Positions 7,373 to 15,816 of a stretch of 61,495 nt of DNA are shown in pieces. The notes beneath the pieces were generated by a model. That model was not told the origin of the DNA and did not search any database. It saw only the letters and a list, made by a program, of their open reading frames with translations. The position numbers were made by a program, and so were the translations under genes. Within the stretch, counting starts at the first letter, position 1; every line of letters starts with the position of its first letter. This DNA is from JAXDBM01 sp964460245 (lineage in GTDB: Bacteria; Desulfobacterota; Syntrophia; Syntrophales; Fen-1087): assembly GCA_964460245.1 (NCBI GenBank), contig CAYWTL010000004.1, positions 1 through 61,495 of the forward strand, in the 5' to 3' direction.

Positions 7373-8491
7373 TCAGCGGTTGCTTTGATCCGGCGGACTG
7401 ACGCCGTTCGGGAAGACGATCAGGCGATCGCCCGGATAGATCTTTTTCTTCGTGGATATGCGGTTCCAGGAGGCAATGGCTTGCACGGGCACGTTGAAAC
7501 GTTCGGCGATCACGGCAAGGCTCTCGCCTTTCTTGACCACGTGCGTGTTCGCTTTCCGGTCTGCCAGCCACTGGTTGAAGAGCGCCTCGAAGCGGGACTG
7601 GAACCCCGCGGCAGCCCCTATGGGAATCAAAAGGTCATGGCGCCCCGCCGGAAGATAGTGCCCCCGGATCTCGGGATTCAAATCTTTGATCGCCTTGAAA
7701 TAGGTCTTTGCGGCCTCGGCGACGATCTGGACCGGTGTGTCCTGCGGGCAGTGGACGGTTATCGGTTCAACGGCCCGGGGTGAGTAGAGCTCTTCCGCGG
7801 ATAGTTGGAAGCCGTATCGGGAAGGGTCGGACAGGATCAGCTTGGCGGAAAGAATGCGGAAGACATAATGCTGGGTTTCAAGGGGAAGATGAAGTTGATA
7901 ATAGCTGCGGACTTTCTGGAGGATCATTTCCGATTGCAGGCCCGCTTCTCCCATATTGTAGGCCGCCGCCGCCAGCGTCCACGATCCGAACATCGCGTAA
8001 AGGTCCCTCAGGTATTTCAAGGCCGCGCGTGTGGAAGCATGAAAGCTTCTACGTTCGTCGAAATCGTCATCCACCTTCAGATGGTACCGTGCGCCCGTTG
8101 CTTCCATGAACTGCCACACCCCTTTCGCCCCTTTCGATGAGCCTGCATGGGGCCTCAAGGCGCTTTCCGCAATGGCGACATATTTAAGATCGTCGGGCAT
8201 CCCGTTTTCGCGCAGCATTCTTTCGATGGTGGGCATGTATCGGCCGGATCGCTTCATCCAGAGAATGACCTGGGGCTGGTTCCAGACCGACAACAGCAGC
8301 TCACGCTCCATCCGTTCCCGCACGTCGGAATTTTCGATGGGCACGCTTTCTCCGCAAAAGTTCAGCGGCGCGCTGACACGGTAAGCGGAAACCGGAAGGG
8401 ACCTGCCCGGCTCGTCGCCGGAGGCCGTTGCCGCATTTGCGGAAAGGAGCAAAAGGCACAGAACCGATAACAGCGGAATCTTCGTAAACAT
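7373..8491 (-). CDS. Lytic murein transglycosylase with SLT and LysM domains (MltD-like)
   Basis: 372 residues. A signal peptide (IPLLSVLCLLLLSANAATA) precedes a linker, an SLT domain (about 90-230) with catalytic Glu in YVAIAESAL, GVWQFMEATG and AAYNMGE, and a C-terminal LysM (about 318-365, THVVKKGESLAVIAERFNV). It would cleave the peptidoglycan glycan strand to anhydromuropeptides in the periplasm. The ribosome site GAGGT precedes ATG 8491. The AmpG-like transporter at 29.0-30.3 kb could import the products, but the genes are not linked. Confidence 0.9.
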   Translation of the reverse strand: MFTKIPLLSVLCLLLLSANAATASGDEPGRSLPVSAYRVSAPLNFCGESVPIENSDVRERMERELLLSVWNQPQVILWMKRSGRYMPTIERMLRENGMPDDLKYVAIAESALRPHAGSSKGAKGVWQFMEATGARYHLKVDDDFDERRSFHASTRAALKYLRDLYAMFGSWTLAAAAYNMGEAGLQSEMILQKVRSYYQLHLPLETQHYVFRILSAKLILSDPSRYGFQLSAEELYSPRAVEPITVHCPQDTPVQIVAEAAKTYFKAIKDLNPEIRGHYLPAGRHDLLIPIGAAAGFQSRFEALFNQWLADRKANTHVVKKGESLAVIAERFNVPVQAIASWNRISTKKKIYPGDRLIVFPNGVSPPDQSNR

Positions 8492-8504
8492 TGCAGACCT
8501 CGCG

Positions 8505-8951
8505 TCACACCCGGTTTAACCGGATCGTCCATGACGACAGCTTGTCGCCGCCGCGAAAAAGCGTTCCCCAGTTTCGATACAGGATGCCGCTGATCCGAAA
8601 CCAGAATTCCGTGCCGGCATATTCCGAATCCTCGGACCGGTAGAGAGACAGAATAGCGTCCCCCGCCCGGACCATACGGCCCGTCAATTTGCCCAGGGCG
8701 TCACTGGCGGCGCTCCAGCTTGTCGCATCCCGTTCCTCGCAGAAGGGGGTGATCCGGCAGTCGTTTCTGAAGACCGTACTCTCATTTCCGACAATCCGCA
8801 TCCGGCTTTCATGGGTCCACAGCGTATCCGCGTGGGTGACGCGGCATTCCCCTTCCACCGGATAAGCGTTGCCTGCTGCGTCGAAATAATCACCATCTGC
8901 CCGCCATAAGCCTGGCTTGAATAGATAGGTGTGGAGATTGCCGGTTGTCAT
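8505..8951 (-). CDS. Hypothetical protein, about 148 aa
   Basis: The ATG at 8951 has a GAGG upstream; the frame extends to 9047 but that part overlaps the divergent HD-GYP gene. The product has no signal peptide or membrane segment, is rich in Trp and Arg, and looks like a compact beta-rich fold (GLWRADGDYFDAAGNAYPVE near the start, SSWTIRLNRV at the end). It heads the minus-strand run 8951-3005 (13 nt to the transglycosylase). Family not recognised. Confidence 0.6.
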   Translation of the reverse strand: MTTGNLHTYLFKPGLWRADGDYFDAAGNAYPVEGECRVTHADTLWTHESRMRIVGNESTVFRNDCRITPFCEERDATSWSAASDALGKLTGRMVRAGDAILSLYRSEDSEYAGTEFWFRISGILYRNWGTLFRGGDKLSSWTIRLNRV

Positions 8952-9045
8952 GCCTGATCCTCGAAACGGTCTGATCGAATGTTTTCTTATACCAAGAATT
9001 TGAAAAGTGGTAAAAGGATATTGTGATTGAGAGGAATTCGCTGTC

Positions 9046-9813
9046 ATGAATCATTCATTCGATCCGGTCGGCGAGGCGCCGGTAGCGGAGAGGGCAGACA
9101 GGCAGGGTCGGGAAAAGACGGAAGATCCCATGGTCCGGGAAATTCGCGAACTTCAGGAGCGCATTGCCGAACTGAACCGTTTGGCCGCTGTGCACCGGAG
9201 GACCGAGCAGGCCCTGGCACAGAGCTTGGAAAAATTGAGAAAGGTGACGGGGGTTGTCATAGACGTCATCATCATGGCCGTGGAGACCCGGGATCCCTAT
9301 ACGGCCGGTCATCAGAACAGAGTGGCGGATCTGGCCCGTTCGATTGCCGCGGAAATGAGGCTGCCCGCCGAGTGCATTGACGGCATCCGCGTGGCCGGCA
9401 GGATCCATGACGTGGGGAAAATATCGATCCCGGCGGAAATCCTGACGAGGCCGCGTCACTTGAGCCGTGCAGAGTACAGCCTGGTCAAGACGCACCCGGA
9501 GATCGGCTATGAGATCCTCAAGGATATCGATTTCACCGGTCCGGTTGCACAGGTGGTCTATCAGCATCATGAACGGATGAACGGTTCCGGGTATCCGCGG
9601 GGGCTTTCCGGAGAGGCGATCCTGCTTGAAGCGCGCATTCTGGCGGTTGCCGACGTTGTGGAAGCCATTTGTTCTCGTCGGTCTTACCGGTTGGCACCGG
9701 GGATCGAGAAGGCGCTGAAGGAAATTCTTCAGTACAGGGATGTTCTCTACGATCCCGGAGTGGTCGACGCCTGTGTCAAGCTGTTCAAGAACAAGGGTTT
9801 CCGTTTCAAGTAA
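9046..9813 (+). CDS. HD-GYP domain phosphohydrolase (putative c-di-GMP phosphodiesterase)
   Basis: 255 residues: an N-terminal coiled-coil-like segment (about 25-70) and an HD-GYP domain (about 75-250). The metal motifs are ETRDPYTAGHQNRV, RIHDVGKISIP and HHERMNGSGYP. The GYP motif carries Asn where many members have Asp. There is no receiver domain, so any sensing must come from the short N-terminus or a partner. A GAGAGG ribosome site precedes the ATG. It is convergent with a paralogue at 9856-10530. Confidence 0.87.
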   Translation: MNHSFDPVGEAPVAERADRQGREKTEDPMVREIRELQERIAELNRLAAVHRRTEQALAQSLEKLRKVTGVVIDVIIMAVETRDPYTAGHQNRVADLARSIAAEMRLPAECIDGIRVAGRIHDVGKISIPAEILTRPRHLSRAEYSLVKTHPEIGYEILKDIDFTGPVAQVVYQHHERMNGSGYPRGLSGEAILLEARILAVADVVEAICSRRSYRLAPGIEKALKEILQYRDVLYDPGVVDACVKLFKNKGFRFK

Positions 9814-9855
9814 CGAGGACCTTGACGCAGAGGGTCCGGTTGCACTTTCGGCACC

Positions 9856-10530
9856 TTAATCATCGATCATCTTGTAGCGTTTTTCCCTGAAAAGCCGGAT
9901 GCAGGCATCCACTGCGCCCGGATCGAAGAGCACGCCCCGGTTTCCGGCAATGTCATATAATGCCGCGTCAATCCCCAGCGCCGGCCGGTGCGGCCGGTCG
10001 GAGGAAAGCGCATCCACGACGTCGGCAACCGCCAGAATCCGCGACTCCATCAGAAGCTGTTCGCCGTGCAATCCCTGCGGGTATCCGGAACCGTTCATCC
10101 GCTCGTGATGCTCCCAGACGATTCTGGCGATCGGCCAAGGGAAGTCGATGCCCTTGAGAAGGCCATGCCCGGACTCGGCATGCTTGACCATCTTCTGGAA
10201 CTCTTTTTCGGTGTAATTGGTTGGCTTGTTGATGAGCGATACCGGAATGGAGATTGTGCCGATGTCGTGGAGGATGCCCGCCATGTGAACTCCCCGGACC
10301 CGGTCGATCGGCAGATTCATTTCTTCGGCGATCGCCCGGGCCAGATCGGCAACTCTGAATTGATGACCCACCTTGCAGGGATCCCTCGTTTCGACGGCAT
10401 CAGCGATGATTCGGGCCGCCTCGAAAAGCCGACTGTAGGGAGTGCCGGATTTTTTCATTTTTTCGAGGATTCCACTCAGGTTCTCCAACCGCTTCACGAG
10501 CGTGCGCTTTGTGATGCACTTGTCGTTCAT
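9856..10530 (-). CDS. HD-GYP domain protein with HDIGT variant
   Basis: 224 residues, paralogue of the neighbouring gene. Motifs are ETRDPCKVGHQFRV, ILHDIGTISIP and EHHERMNGSGYPQGL. The usual Lys after HDxG is Thr, which may alter catalysis, although the metal-binding His/Asp residues remain. The N-terminus is short (about 40 residues, helical, Lys-rich). It converges on the other HD-GYP gene with 42 nt between the two stops, and its start region faces the MORN promoter region. Confidence 0.85.
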   Translation of the reverse strand: MNDKCITKRTLVKRLENLSGILEKMKKSGTPYSRLFEAARIIADAVETRDPCKVGHQFRVADLARAIAEEMNLPIDRVRGVHMAGILHDIGTISIPVSLINKPTNYTEKEFQKMVKHAESGHGLLKGIDFPWPIARIVWEHHERMNGSGYPQGLHGEQLLMESRILAVADVVDALSSDRPHRPALGIDAALYDIAGNRGVLFDPGAVDACIRLFREKRYKMIDD

Positions 10531-10759
10531 GGACTGAACCTCGATTCAAATGGTGATCAGCGATTCTGGAAATGACCTTTTTCGATCGATTGCACCTGAT
10601 TTCATTATAGACGGAGAATACTCACGATGTCAATGGCGTGGCGGTGAATAATTGGAGTGTGAAATTAAGACGGAATCATCCTGGCAAAATGAATCGGAAA
10701 GGAGCTTCGCTCGATGTTGGAATTGACGAAGGATGTTCAGATCATACCTCTCTTTTCCT

Positions 10760-10788
10760 TTGACAAGGAACGACATTTTTCTTAAACT
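10760..10788 (+). promoter_or_regulatory. Sigma-70-type promoter of the MORN genes
   Basis: TTGACA (10760-10765), a 17-bp spacer, then TAAACT (10783-10788). It lies about 110 nt upstream of the first MORN gene. The rest of the gap 10531-10901 shows no other gene. Confidence 0.45.
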
Positions 10789-10901
10789 CCACGATGGGAA
10801 AAGCAAATTAACGCCTGATTGAGACGCCGGATCGCAAGCCGAGCAGGCTTTTCAGGGGCGACAGAAGCGAATATTTGCAGGCAAAAGCCTGGCTACTTTC
10901 T

Positions 10902-12593
10902 ATGCTGAAAAAAGGAACTGCAGAAGAGGAACGATATCGGATCACCTGGTTGACAGGCGAGGATCGGGGCAGGGGAACATTTGTCTGGCCGGATGGAACG
11001 CGCTACGAGGGTGAGTTTTGCAATGGCTGCCTGCAGGGACAGGGTACCTTCAAGTGGCCGGACGGGAGTGTCTACAAAGGCGAATGGAAACAGAACCTGC
11101 CGCACGGCATGGGTGTTTTTACGTGGGCGGATGGAAACCAATTTGAGGGAGAATGGGAGGAGGGCGAGCCCAAGAGCGAGGCGTCAGGGCCAGGTGCTGA
11201 CATAGGGGCATTGGATCAGGCGGAAGCGGAGGCCCGGAAGAAGGCCGAGGAGGCGCTTCAGCAGGCGGAGGAAGAGGCCCGACTTCGAGAGGAGGAGGAA
11301 GCGAGGAGGAAGGCTGTTGAAGAGGCTCAAAGGAAGGCGGAGGAAGAAGCGCGGTTGAAGGCGGAAGCGGAGGCCCGGAAGAAGGCCGAGGAGGCGCGTC
11401 AGCAGGCGGAGGAAGAGGCCCGGCTTCGAGCGGAGGAGGAAACGAGAAGGAAGGCTGTTGAGGAGGCTCGAAGGAAGGCGGAGGAAGAAGCGCGGTTGAA
11501 GGCGGAAGCGGAGGCCCGGAAGAAGGCCGACGAAGCGCGTCAGCGGGTGAAAATGGAGGCTCGAAAGAGGGCGGAGCAGGAAGCTCGTCTCAAGGCGAAA
11601 GACGAGGTCCGGAAGAGGGCCGTAGAGGAGGCCAGACGCAAGGCCGAAGAGAAAGCAGAAAAGAAAGCGGAAGAAAAGGCGCGGCTCAAGGCGGAAGCGG
11701 AAGCCCGGAAGAAGGCGGAACAGGAAGCTCGTTTCCGGGTGAAAGAAGAGGCACGGGAAAAGGCCGAGGCGCAGGCAAGAATAAAGGCCGAAGAGCGTGA
11801 CCGAAAGAAAGCTGCAAGAGAAGAACAGCTGAAAGCCAAAGAAGTGATCGGTAAGAGAAAAAAGAAGGAGGATGCCGGTCACGACACCGGTGAGGATTCA
11901 CGAAAAAAAATCGCAAAAGAAATTCTCAGGGGTCAGAAGAAGTCGGGAAAGAAATTCGGGGAAATCCGTCATCGGGAAGAGCGGGAGAAAAAAACCGAGG
12001 ACAAGGATGAACGGATGATCCGGGAAACCATCGCCGGACTCCCTCCAAACGCATTTCCCGATGGACGAAAATACTTGGGTGAAATGCGTGACGGTTTGCC
12101 CCAGGGGCAGGGAATCATGAGCTACCCCGATGGAAGCAAGTACGTGGGAGAATGGAAATCGGGCATGCGTGACGGCCACGGCATCTGTTCATTTCAGGAC
12201 GGCTCGACGTATTTGGGACAGTGGAAAGAAGACAAGCGAGACGGAAAAGGGACTTTGACCATGGCCAAGGGGGGAAAGTATGTCGGTGACTGGAAAGAGG
12301 ACCTGTACGATGGTCTGGGAACCCTAGTGTTGAGTGACAGAAGAAAGTACACGGGTCAGTTCAAAAAAGGTCTGTCCAACGGAAACGGCATCCTGGAGTT
12401 TCCCAACGGTGACCGCTATGAAGGCAAATTCAGAAACAACAAGTACCACGGCCAGGGGTCATTGACGCTGATTGATGGCAGAAAGTACACCGGTCAGCTT
12501 GAAAACGGCCTTCCTCACGGCAAAGGTATCATGATACTGGCCAACGGCAGGAGATACGAGGGTGAATTCAAGAACGGCAAATATGTCCGATGA
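10902..12593 (+). CDS. MORN-repeat protein with a long charged helix
   Basis: About 563 residues from ATG 10902; a TTG at 10875 would add nine residues and has AGGGG upstream, so the start is uncertain. Three N-terminal MORN repeats (for example GTFVWPDGTRYEGEF) are followed by some 230 residues of Glu/Ala/Arg/Lys-rich sequence (units such as AEAEARKKAEEA) predicted to form a single long alpha helix or coiled coil. Then come a Lys-rich hinge and about eight further MORN repeats. The helical part is encoded by near-identical 141-bp direct repeats. No signal peptide. MORN arrays are beta-sheet scaffolds, often linked to membranes or polymers; the bacterial function is open. Probably co-transcribed with the next MORN gene (18-nt gap). 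Confidence 0.88.
   Translation: MLKKGTAEEERYRITWLTGEDRGRGTFVWPDGTRYEGEFCNGCLQGQGTFKWPDGSVYKGEWKQNLPHGMGVFTWADGNQFEGEWEEGEPKSEASGPGADIGALDQAEAEARKKAEEALQQAEEEARLREEEEARRKAVEEAQRKAEEEARLKAEAEARKKAEEARQQAEEEARLRAEEETRRKAVEEARRKAEEEARLKAEAEARKKADEARQRVKMEARKRAEQEARLKAKDEVRKRAVEEARRKAEEKAEKKAEEKARLKAEAEARKKAEQEARFRVKEEAREKAEAQARIKAEERDRKKAAREEQLKAKEVIGKRKKKEDAGHDTGEDSRKKIAKEILRGQKKSGKKFGEIRHREEREKKTEDKDERMIRETIAGLPPNAFPDGRKYLGEMRDGLPQGQGIMSYPDGSKYVGEWKSGMRDGHGICSFQDGSTYLGQWKEDKRDGKGTLTMAKGGKYVGDWKEDLYDGLGTLVLSDRRKYTGQFKKGLSNGNGILEFPNGDRYEGKFRNNKYHGQGSLTLIDGRKYTGQLENGLPHGKGIMILANGRRYEGEFKNGKYVR
11220..11642 (+). repeat. 141-bp direct repeats inside the MORN protein gene
   Basis: The string GCGGAAGCGGAGGCCCGGAA starts at 11220 (first base), 11361 and 11502, spaced exactly 141 bp, with nearly identical sequence between. 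A diverged copy begins near 11691. The unit is in frame (47 codons) and encodes the charged helix. Confidence 0.85.
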
Positions 12594-12611
12594 TGGAAAG
12601 AGAGCGTTGCG

Positions 12612-13211
12612 GTGAAAAAGAACTCCCTCATGTACAGATCCTTCAAGGATTCGATTGGAAGAATGCTCGTTGAGTTTGACTGGGGGGAACTCCGTCTGGA
12701 CTGCGAAGGAACTTGCACCTATCAGGATGGCTCATTGTACAGTGGTTTCTACAAGGCCGGTCACTTTCACAGCATGGGAACTTTCACGTGGCCGGAAGGC
12801 AGCCGGTATGAAGGCCAGTGGAAGAATGGTCTGCCTCACATGCTGGGTACCATGATTCTGCCGGATGGGTATCGGTACGAAGGGGAATGGAAAAATGGAA
12901 ATGCGGACGGGGAAGGGACGGAGACGCTTCCCGATGGTGGCAAATATGCCGGTCAATGGAGCAATGGCCTCAAGAGCGGCCAGGGCGAAATGCTCTTTGC
13001 AGACGGCAAGAGATATGTCGGGCAGTGGAAAGAGGACTTGATGCATGGCACGGGGAAGCTTTTTTTCAGCGACGGCTCCCGATACGAAGGAGAATGGGAG
13101 AGGAACAATGTGCATGGCCGGGGAGCAATGATATTCTGGGATGGCAAAACGGAAAGAATACACAAAGGGGAATGGATCGAAAACAAGTTCAAAGTCACGG
13201 ATATTCTTTGA
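12612..13211 (+). CDS. MORN-repeat protein, 199 aa
   Basis: About seven consecutive MORN repeats (for example GTFTWPEGSRYEGQWKNGLP and GTMILPDGYRYEGEWKNG) fill almost the whole chain. No signal peptide, membrane segment or extra domain. The GTG at 12612 is preceded by AAAGAGAG; the ATG at 12630 is the alternative. It is 18 nt downstream of the long MORN gene and may assemble with it. Confidence 0.85.
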   Translation: MKKNSLMYRSFKDSIGRMLVEFDWGELRLDCEGTCTYQDGSLYSGFYKAGHFHSMGTFTWPEGSRYEGQWKNGLPHMLGTMILPDGYRYEGEWKNGNADGEGTETLPDGGKYAGQWSNGLKSGQGEMLFADGKRYVGQWKEDLMHGTGKLFFSDGSRYEGEWERNNVHGRGAMIFWDGKTERIHKGEWIENKFKVTDIL

Positions 13212-13358
13212 AGGAATGGGAATCAACGCCTTTTCTGAAAAGATGTTATTTCTTTATCGGTATCCAGTCCGTCTCCAACCAAACCTTATAAATCTGCCAA
13301 ATTCCGGAATCCAAGCTTGTAAAAACTCTTTTCCTATGGTAATCAAATTGCGAAATTC

Positions 13359-13381
13359 GTTACAATAACGTTACTGGTAAC
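13359..13381 (+). promoter_or_regulatory. GTTAC/GTAAC operator-like cluster
   Basis: GTTAC occurs at 13359-13363 and 13370-13374, exactly 11 bp apart, and GTAAC at 13377-13381. The last two form the perfect palindrome GTTACTGGTAAC. The cluster ends 13 bp before the RHH gene ATG, so a bound protein would block initiation. GTAAC recurs inside the gene at 13612 and 13624. Confidence 0.5.
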
Positions 13382-13394
13382 TTCAGGATGCCTT

Positions 13395-13823
13395 ATGGGA
13401 ACAGGAAAAGAGCGAATTCGCAGATGGCGTGAAAAAAATGAAAAAGCGGGGAAGAAAACTATCACAGTAGTTCTTTCTAAAGATGCATATGATGTTCTAA
13501 ATATTGAAAAAGAAAAAACTGGAACAAATTATGGCGCCATCGTGGAAAAGGCACTTCTAAACATGAAAAGGCCGAAATTTTCTATGGGTGGTGCTGCGAA
13601 TACCATTCCAAGTAACATTACAAGTAACGTTTCCAGGAGCAGTGACGTTCCAGCGACAACTTCCAGGACCAAGCAACTCATCGACGAAGGGGATTATTTA
13701 ACCCGTGAACAACAGCCTCAAGCAGCGGGCGATGGATTCGTGATCAGCGGCCAAGGTGTGTTGGGCCAGGGATTTCTTCCACGTCTTTTGAGGAACACCA
13801 AGGGAAGATTCTTCAAGCGTTAG
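13395..13823 (+). CDS. Ribbon-helix-helix (CopG/Arc-like) DNA-binding protein
   Basis: 142 residues. A basic N-terminus (KERIRRWREKNEKAGKK) leads into an RHH-like unit at about 21-57: strand TITVVLS, helix KDAYDVLNIEKEK, turn TGTNYG, helix AIVEKALLNM. The remainder is Ser/Thr-rich and probably disordered. AGGA lies seven bases before the ATG. The palindromic GTTAC/GTAAC cluster directly upstream suggests autorepression. No toxin partner is adjacent. By eye more AT-rich than its neighbours, perhaps a remnant of a mobile or plasmid-like insertion. Confidence 0.65.
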   Translation: MGTGKERIRRWREKNEKAGKKTITVVLSKDAYDVLNIEKEKTGTNYGAIVEKALLNMKRPKFSMGGAANTIPSNITSNVSRSSDVPATTSRTKQLIDEGDYLTREQQPQAAGDGFVISGQGVLGQGFLPRLLRNTKGRFFKR

Positions 13824-14065
13824 CTCAGCATTTCTTGGTTTCTTTTGCCGATGACAACCGATCCATGTTTTTCTCTGTTTATCCATGAGTCAATCGAATT
13901 TTATCGCCATGATACCGGCGATCTGTACAGCCCGGCATCGCATCGTTTTCAGTCCATCGGGCAATGTCCTGTTTTTCTATGATTTTTCCGTGATCCGAAC
14001 CGTCTTGTTTGTGACGGTGGTATACACCGGCGCACACAGACCTATGCCGATCGGGCGGTGAGACC

Positions 14066-14971
14066 GTGACGGACATCGTTCTTCGCACCGTCAATCTGAC
14101 CAAGCGTTACGGCCCTCGACTGGCTGTGACAGACCTCAACATCGAAGTTTACCGGGGAGATGTGTTCGGGTTTCTGGGGCCGAACGGGGCCGGGAAGAGC
14201 ACCGTCATCCGCATGATTCTTCGCCTGGTCTTTCCCACTGCGGGCGATGTGGAGATCTTCGGCCGTTCGCTTCGCAGAGAAGGGCAGGACGCACTTGACC
14301 GGATCGGCGCCATAGTCGAAAAACCTGCTTTCTACGGCCACCTGTCGGCATATCGGAACCTGGAGATCCTGGGCGGCCTCCGCCGGCGGGTGCCGCGAAG
14401 CCGGATTCTGGAAGGGCTGGAGCAGGTCGGCCTGGCGGATCGCGCCGACGACCGGGTGAAGACCTTTTCACACGGCATGAACCAGCGCCTGGGTCTGGCC
14501 CTCGCCCTGCTGTCGGAGCCCGAACTGGTCATCCTCGACGAACCCACGACCGGCCTCGATCCCCAGGGAGTAAAAGACGTGCGCGTCCTGATTGGCCAGC
14601 TCGCGCGGGAACGGGGCATGACGGTTTTCCTGTCGTCGCATCTCCTTCATGAAGTGGAGATGACGGCTACCCGAATGGCCGTCATCCACCAAGGAATCCT
14701 CCGGGCAGCGGGGACTGTCCGGGACCTGCTGGGAAACGGCGATGCAGTGGTCGCCGTTCACACCGACCGGCCTGAAGCAGCCGTCCGCTTCATTGAGAGC
14801 CATGGCGGCTATTCGCCCGCCGAGCGCCGGGAAGACGGATTCGCCCTGAAGCTGGCGCTGGCACGCGTCCCGGATCTGAACCGGGACTTGGTCCAGGCGG
14901 GGTTTCAGGTTTATTCACTGGTGCCGGAACGTTCGCTGGAAACCTATTTTCTGAATCTGGTGGGAGATTGA
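14066..14971 (+). CDS. ABC transporter ATP-binding protein
   Basis: 301 residues, GTG start at 14066. Walker A GPNGAGKST, Walker B LVILDEPTTGLDPQG, and a signature motif that reads FSHGMNQRLGLA in place of LSGGQ, as in many ABC-2 (gliding/bacitracin/daunorubicin-type) exporters. A 90-residue C-terminal regulatory part follows. It supplies energy to the permease encoded next, whose start overlaps its stop. Confidence 0.92.
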   Translation: MTDIVLRTVNLTKRYGPRLAVTDLNIEVYRGDVFGFLGPNGAGKSTVIRMILRLVFPTAGDVEIFGRSLRREGQDALDRIGAIVEKPAFYGHLSAYRNLEILGGLRRRVPRSRILEGLEQVGLADRADDRVKTFSHGMNQRLGLALALLSEPELVILDEPTTGLDPQGVKDVRVLIGQLARERGMTVFLSSHLLHEVEMTATRMAVIHQGILRAAGTVRDLLGNGDAVVAVHTDRPEAAVRFIESHGGYSPAERREDGFALKLALARVPDLNRDLVQAGFQVYSLVPERSLETYFLNLVGD

Positions 14972-15816
14972 CGGCCGTGGCGCGACTAATCTGGTTCGAA
15001 ACCATCAAGACATTCACGCGGCTCAGGACCTATATCGGTTTCCTCGCCTTCGGCATCCTGGTGCCCCTGGTCGTTGCCGGTCTGAAGATGGGTGGACAGA
15101 GGGCTTTCGAACGGAACCTTCTTTCTATACTGGAACAGGATTTCATTATCGGCGGGAATGTCCTCAACGGGTGGTTTTTCGGTTTTTTCTTTCTCGGCGC
15201 CCTGTGGATTCATGTGCCGATCGTCCTGACGCTGGTCGCGGGGGACCAGATCGCAGGCGAAGGAGACGCGGGCACCTTGCGGTTTTTGTTGACCCGTGCG
15301 GGATCCCGAAGTCGGATCATCACAGCCAAGTTCATCGTCACGCTTCTTTATACTGCAGCGATGGTTCTTTTTATCGGCGTCCTGACGCTGGGTCTCTCGC
15401 TCGCCGTCTTCGGCAGCGGCGACCTTCTGGTGGTGAAGCGCGGACTGGTCGTCCTCCCGGAATCCGGCCTTCCGGCCCACTTCCTGCTGGCCTGGGGGCT
15501 GGCCATCCTGAGCATGTTCGTCGTCTCCTCCCTGTGCTTCCTGTTCTCGGCTTTCACTGACAACTCCGTCGGTCCCATTGTCGCCACGATGGCCGTCATC
15601 ATCATCAGCCTCATCATCATCACGCTGCCCTTCGAAATGTTTCAGACGATTCGGCCCTGGCTGTTCGTGAACTACTTTGACACTTGGCAGAAGGCTTTCG
15701 ACGACCCCATCCCCTGGGAGGACATTCTGAAAAATGTGTGGATCCTGCTGGGCTTCACGGCTCTGTTTTTCTCGATCACGCTGGCCTGGTTCAACCGCAA
15801 GGATATTCTGTCATGA
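14968..15816 (+). CDS. ABC-2 type transporter permease
   Basis: 282 residues with about six hydrophobic segments, for example TYIGFLAFGILVPLVVAG and IVATMAVIIISLIIITLPF. The TTG at 14968 overlaps the ATPase stop (TTGA); a GTG at 14977 is an alternative. The motif ITAKFIVTLLYTAAMVLFIG after the second hydrophobic segment is typical of ABC-2 permeases. It forms the membrane part of an exporter whose cargo is unknown. Confidence 0.88.
   Translation: MTAVARLIWFETIKTFTRLRTYIGFLAFGILVPLVVAGLKMGGQRAFERNLLSILEQDFIIGGNVLNGWFFGFFFLGALWIHVPIVLTLVAGDQIAGEGDAGTLRFLLTRAGSRSRIITAKFIVTLLYTAAMVLFIGVLTLGLSLAVFGSGDLLVVKRGLVVLPESGLPAHFLLAWGLAILSMFVVSSLCFLFSAFTDNSVGPIVATMAVIIISLIIITLPFEMFQTIRPWLFVNYFDTWQKAFDDPIPWEDILKNVWILLGFTALFFSITLAWFNRKDILS

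Noticed and set aside
9814..9855. Shared terminator between the two HD-GYP genes (GGACC/GGGTCC)
   Set aside because: The stem is only five to six bases and has no T-run.
10790..10875. Possible c-di-GMP (GEMM) riboswitch before the MORN gene, suggested by GCAAA and GACGC-like pieces
   Set aside because: The conserved core and the paired regions of GEMM could not be laid out; only short motifs match.
11220..11700. CRISPR-like or tandem repeat array
   Set aside because: The repeats are in frame within one coding sequence, 141 bp long without unique spacers.
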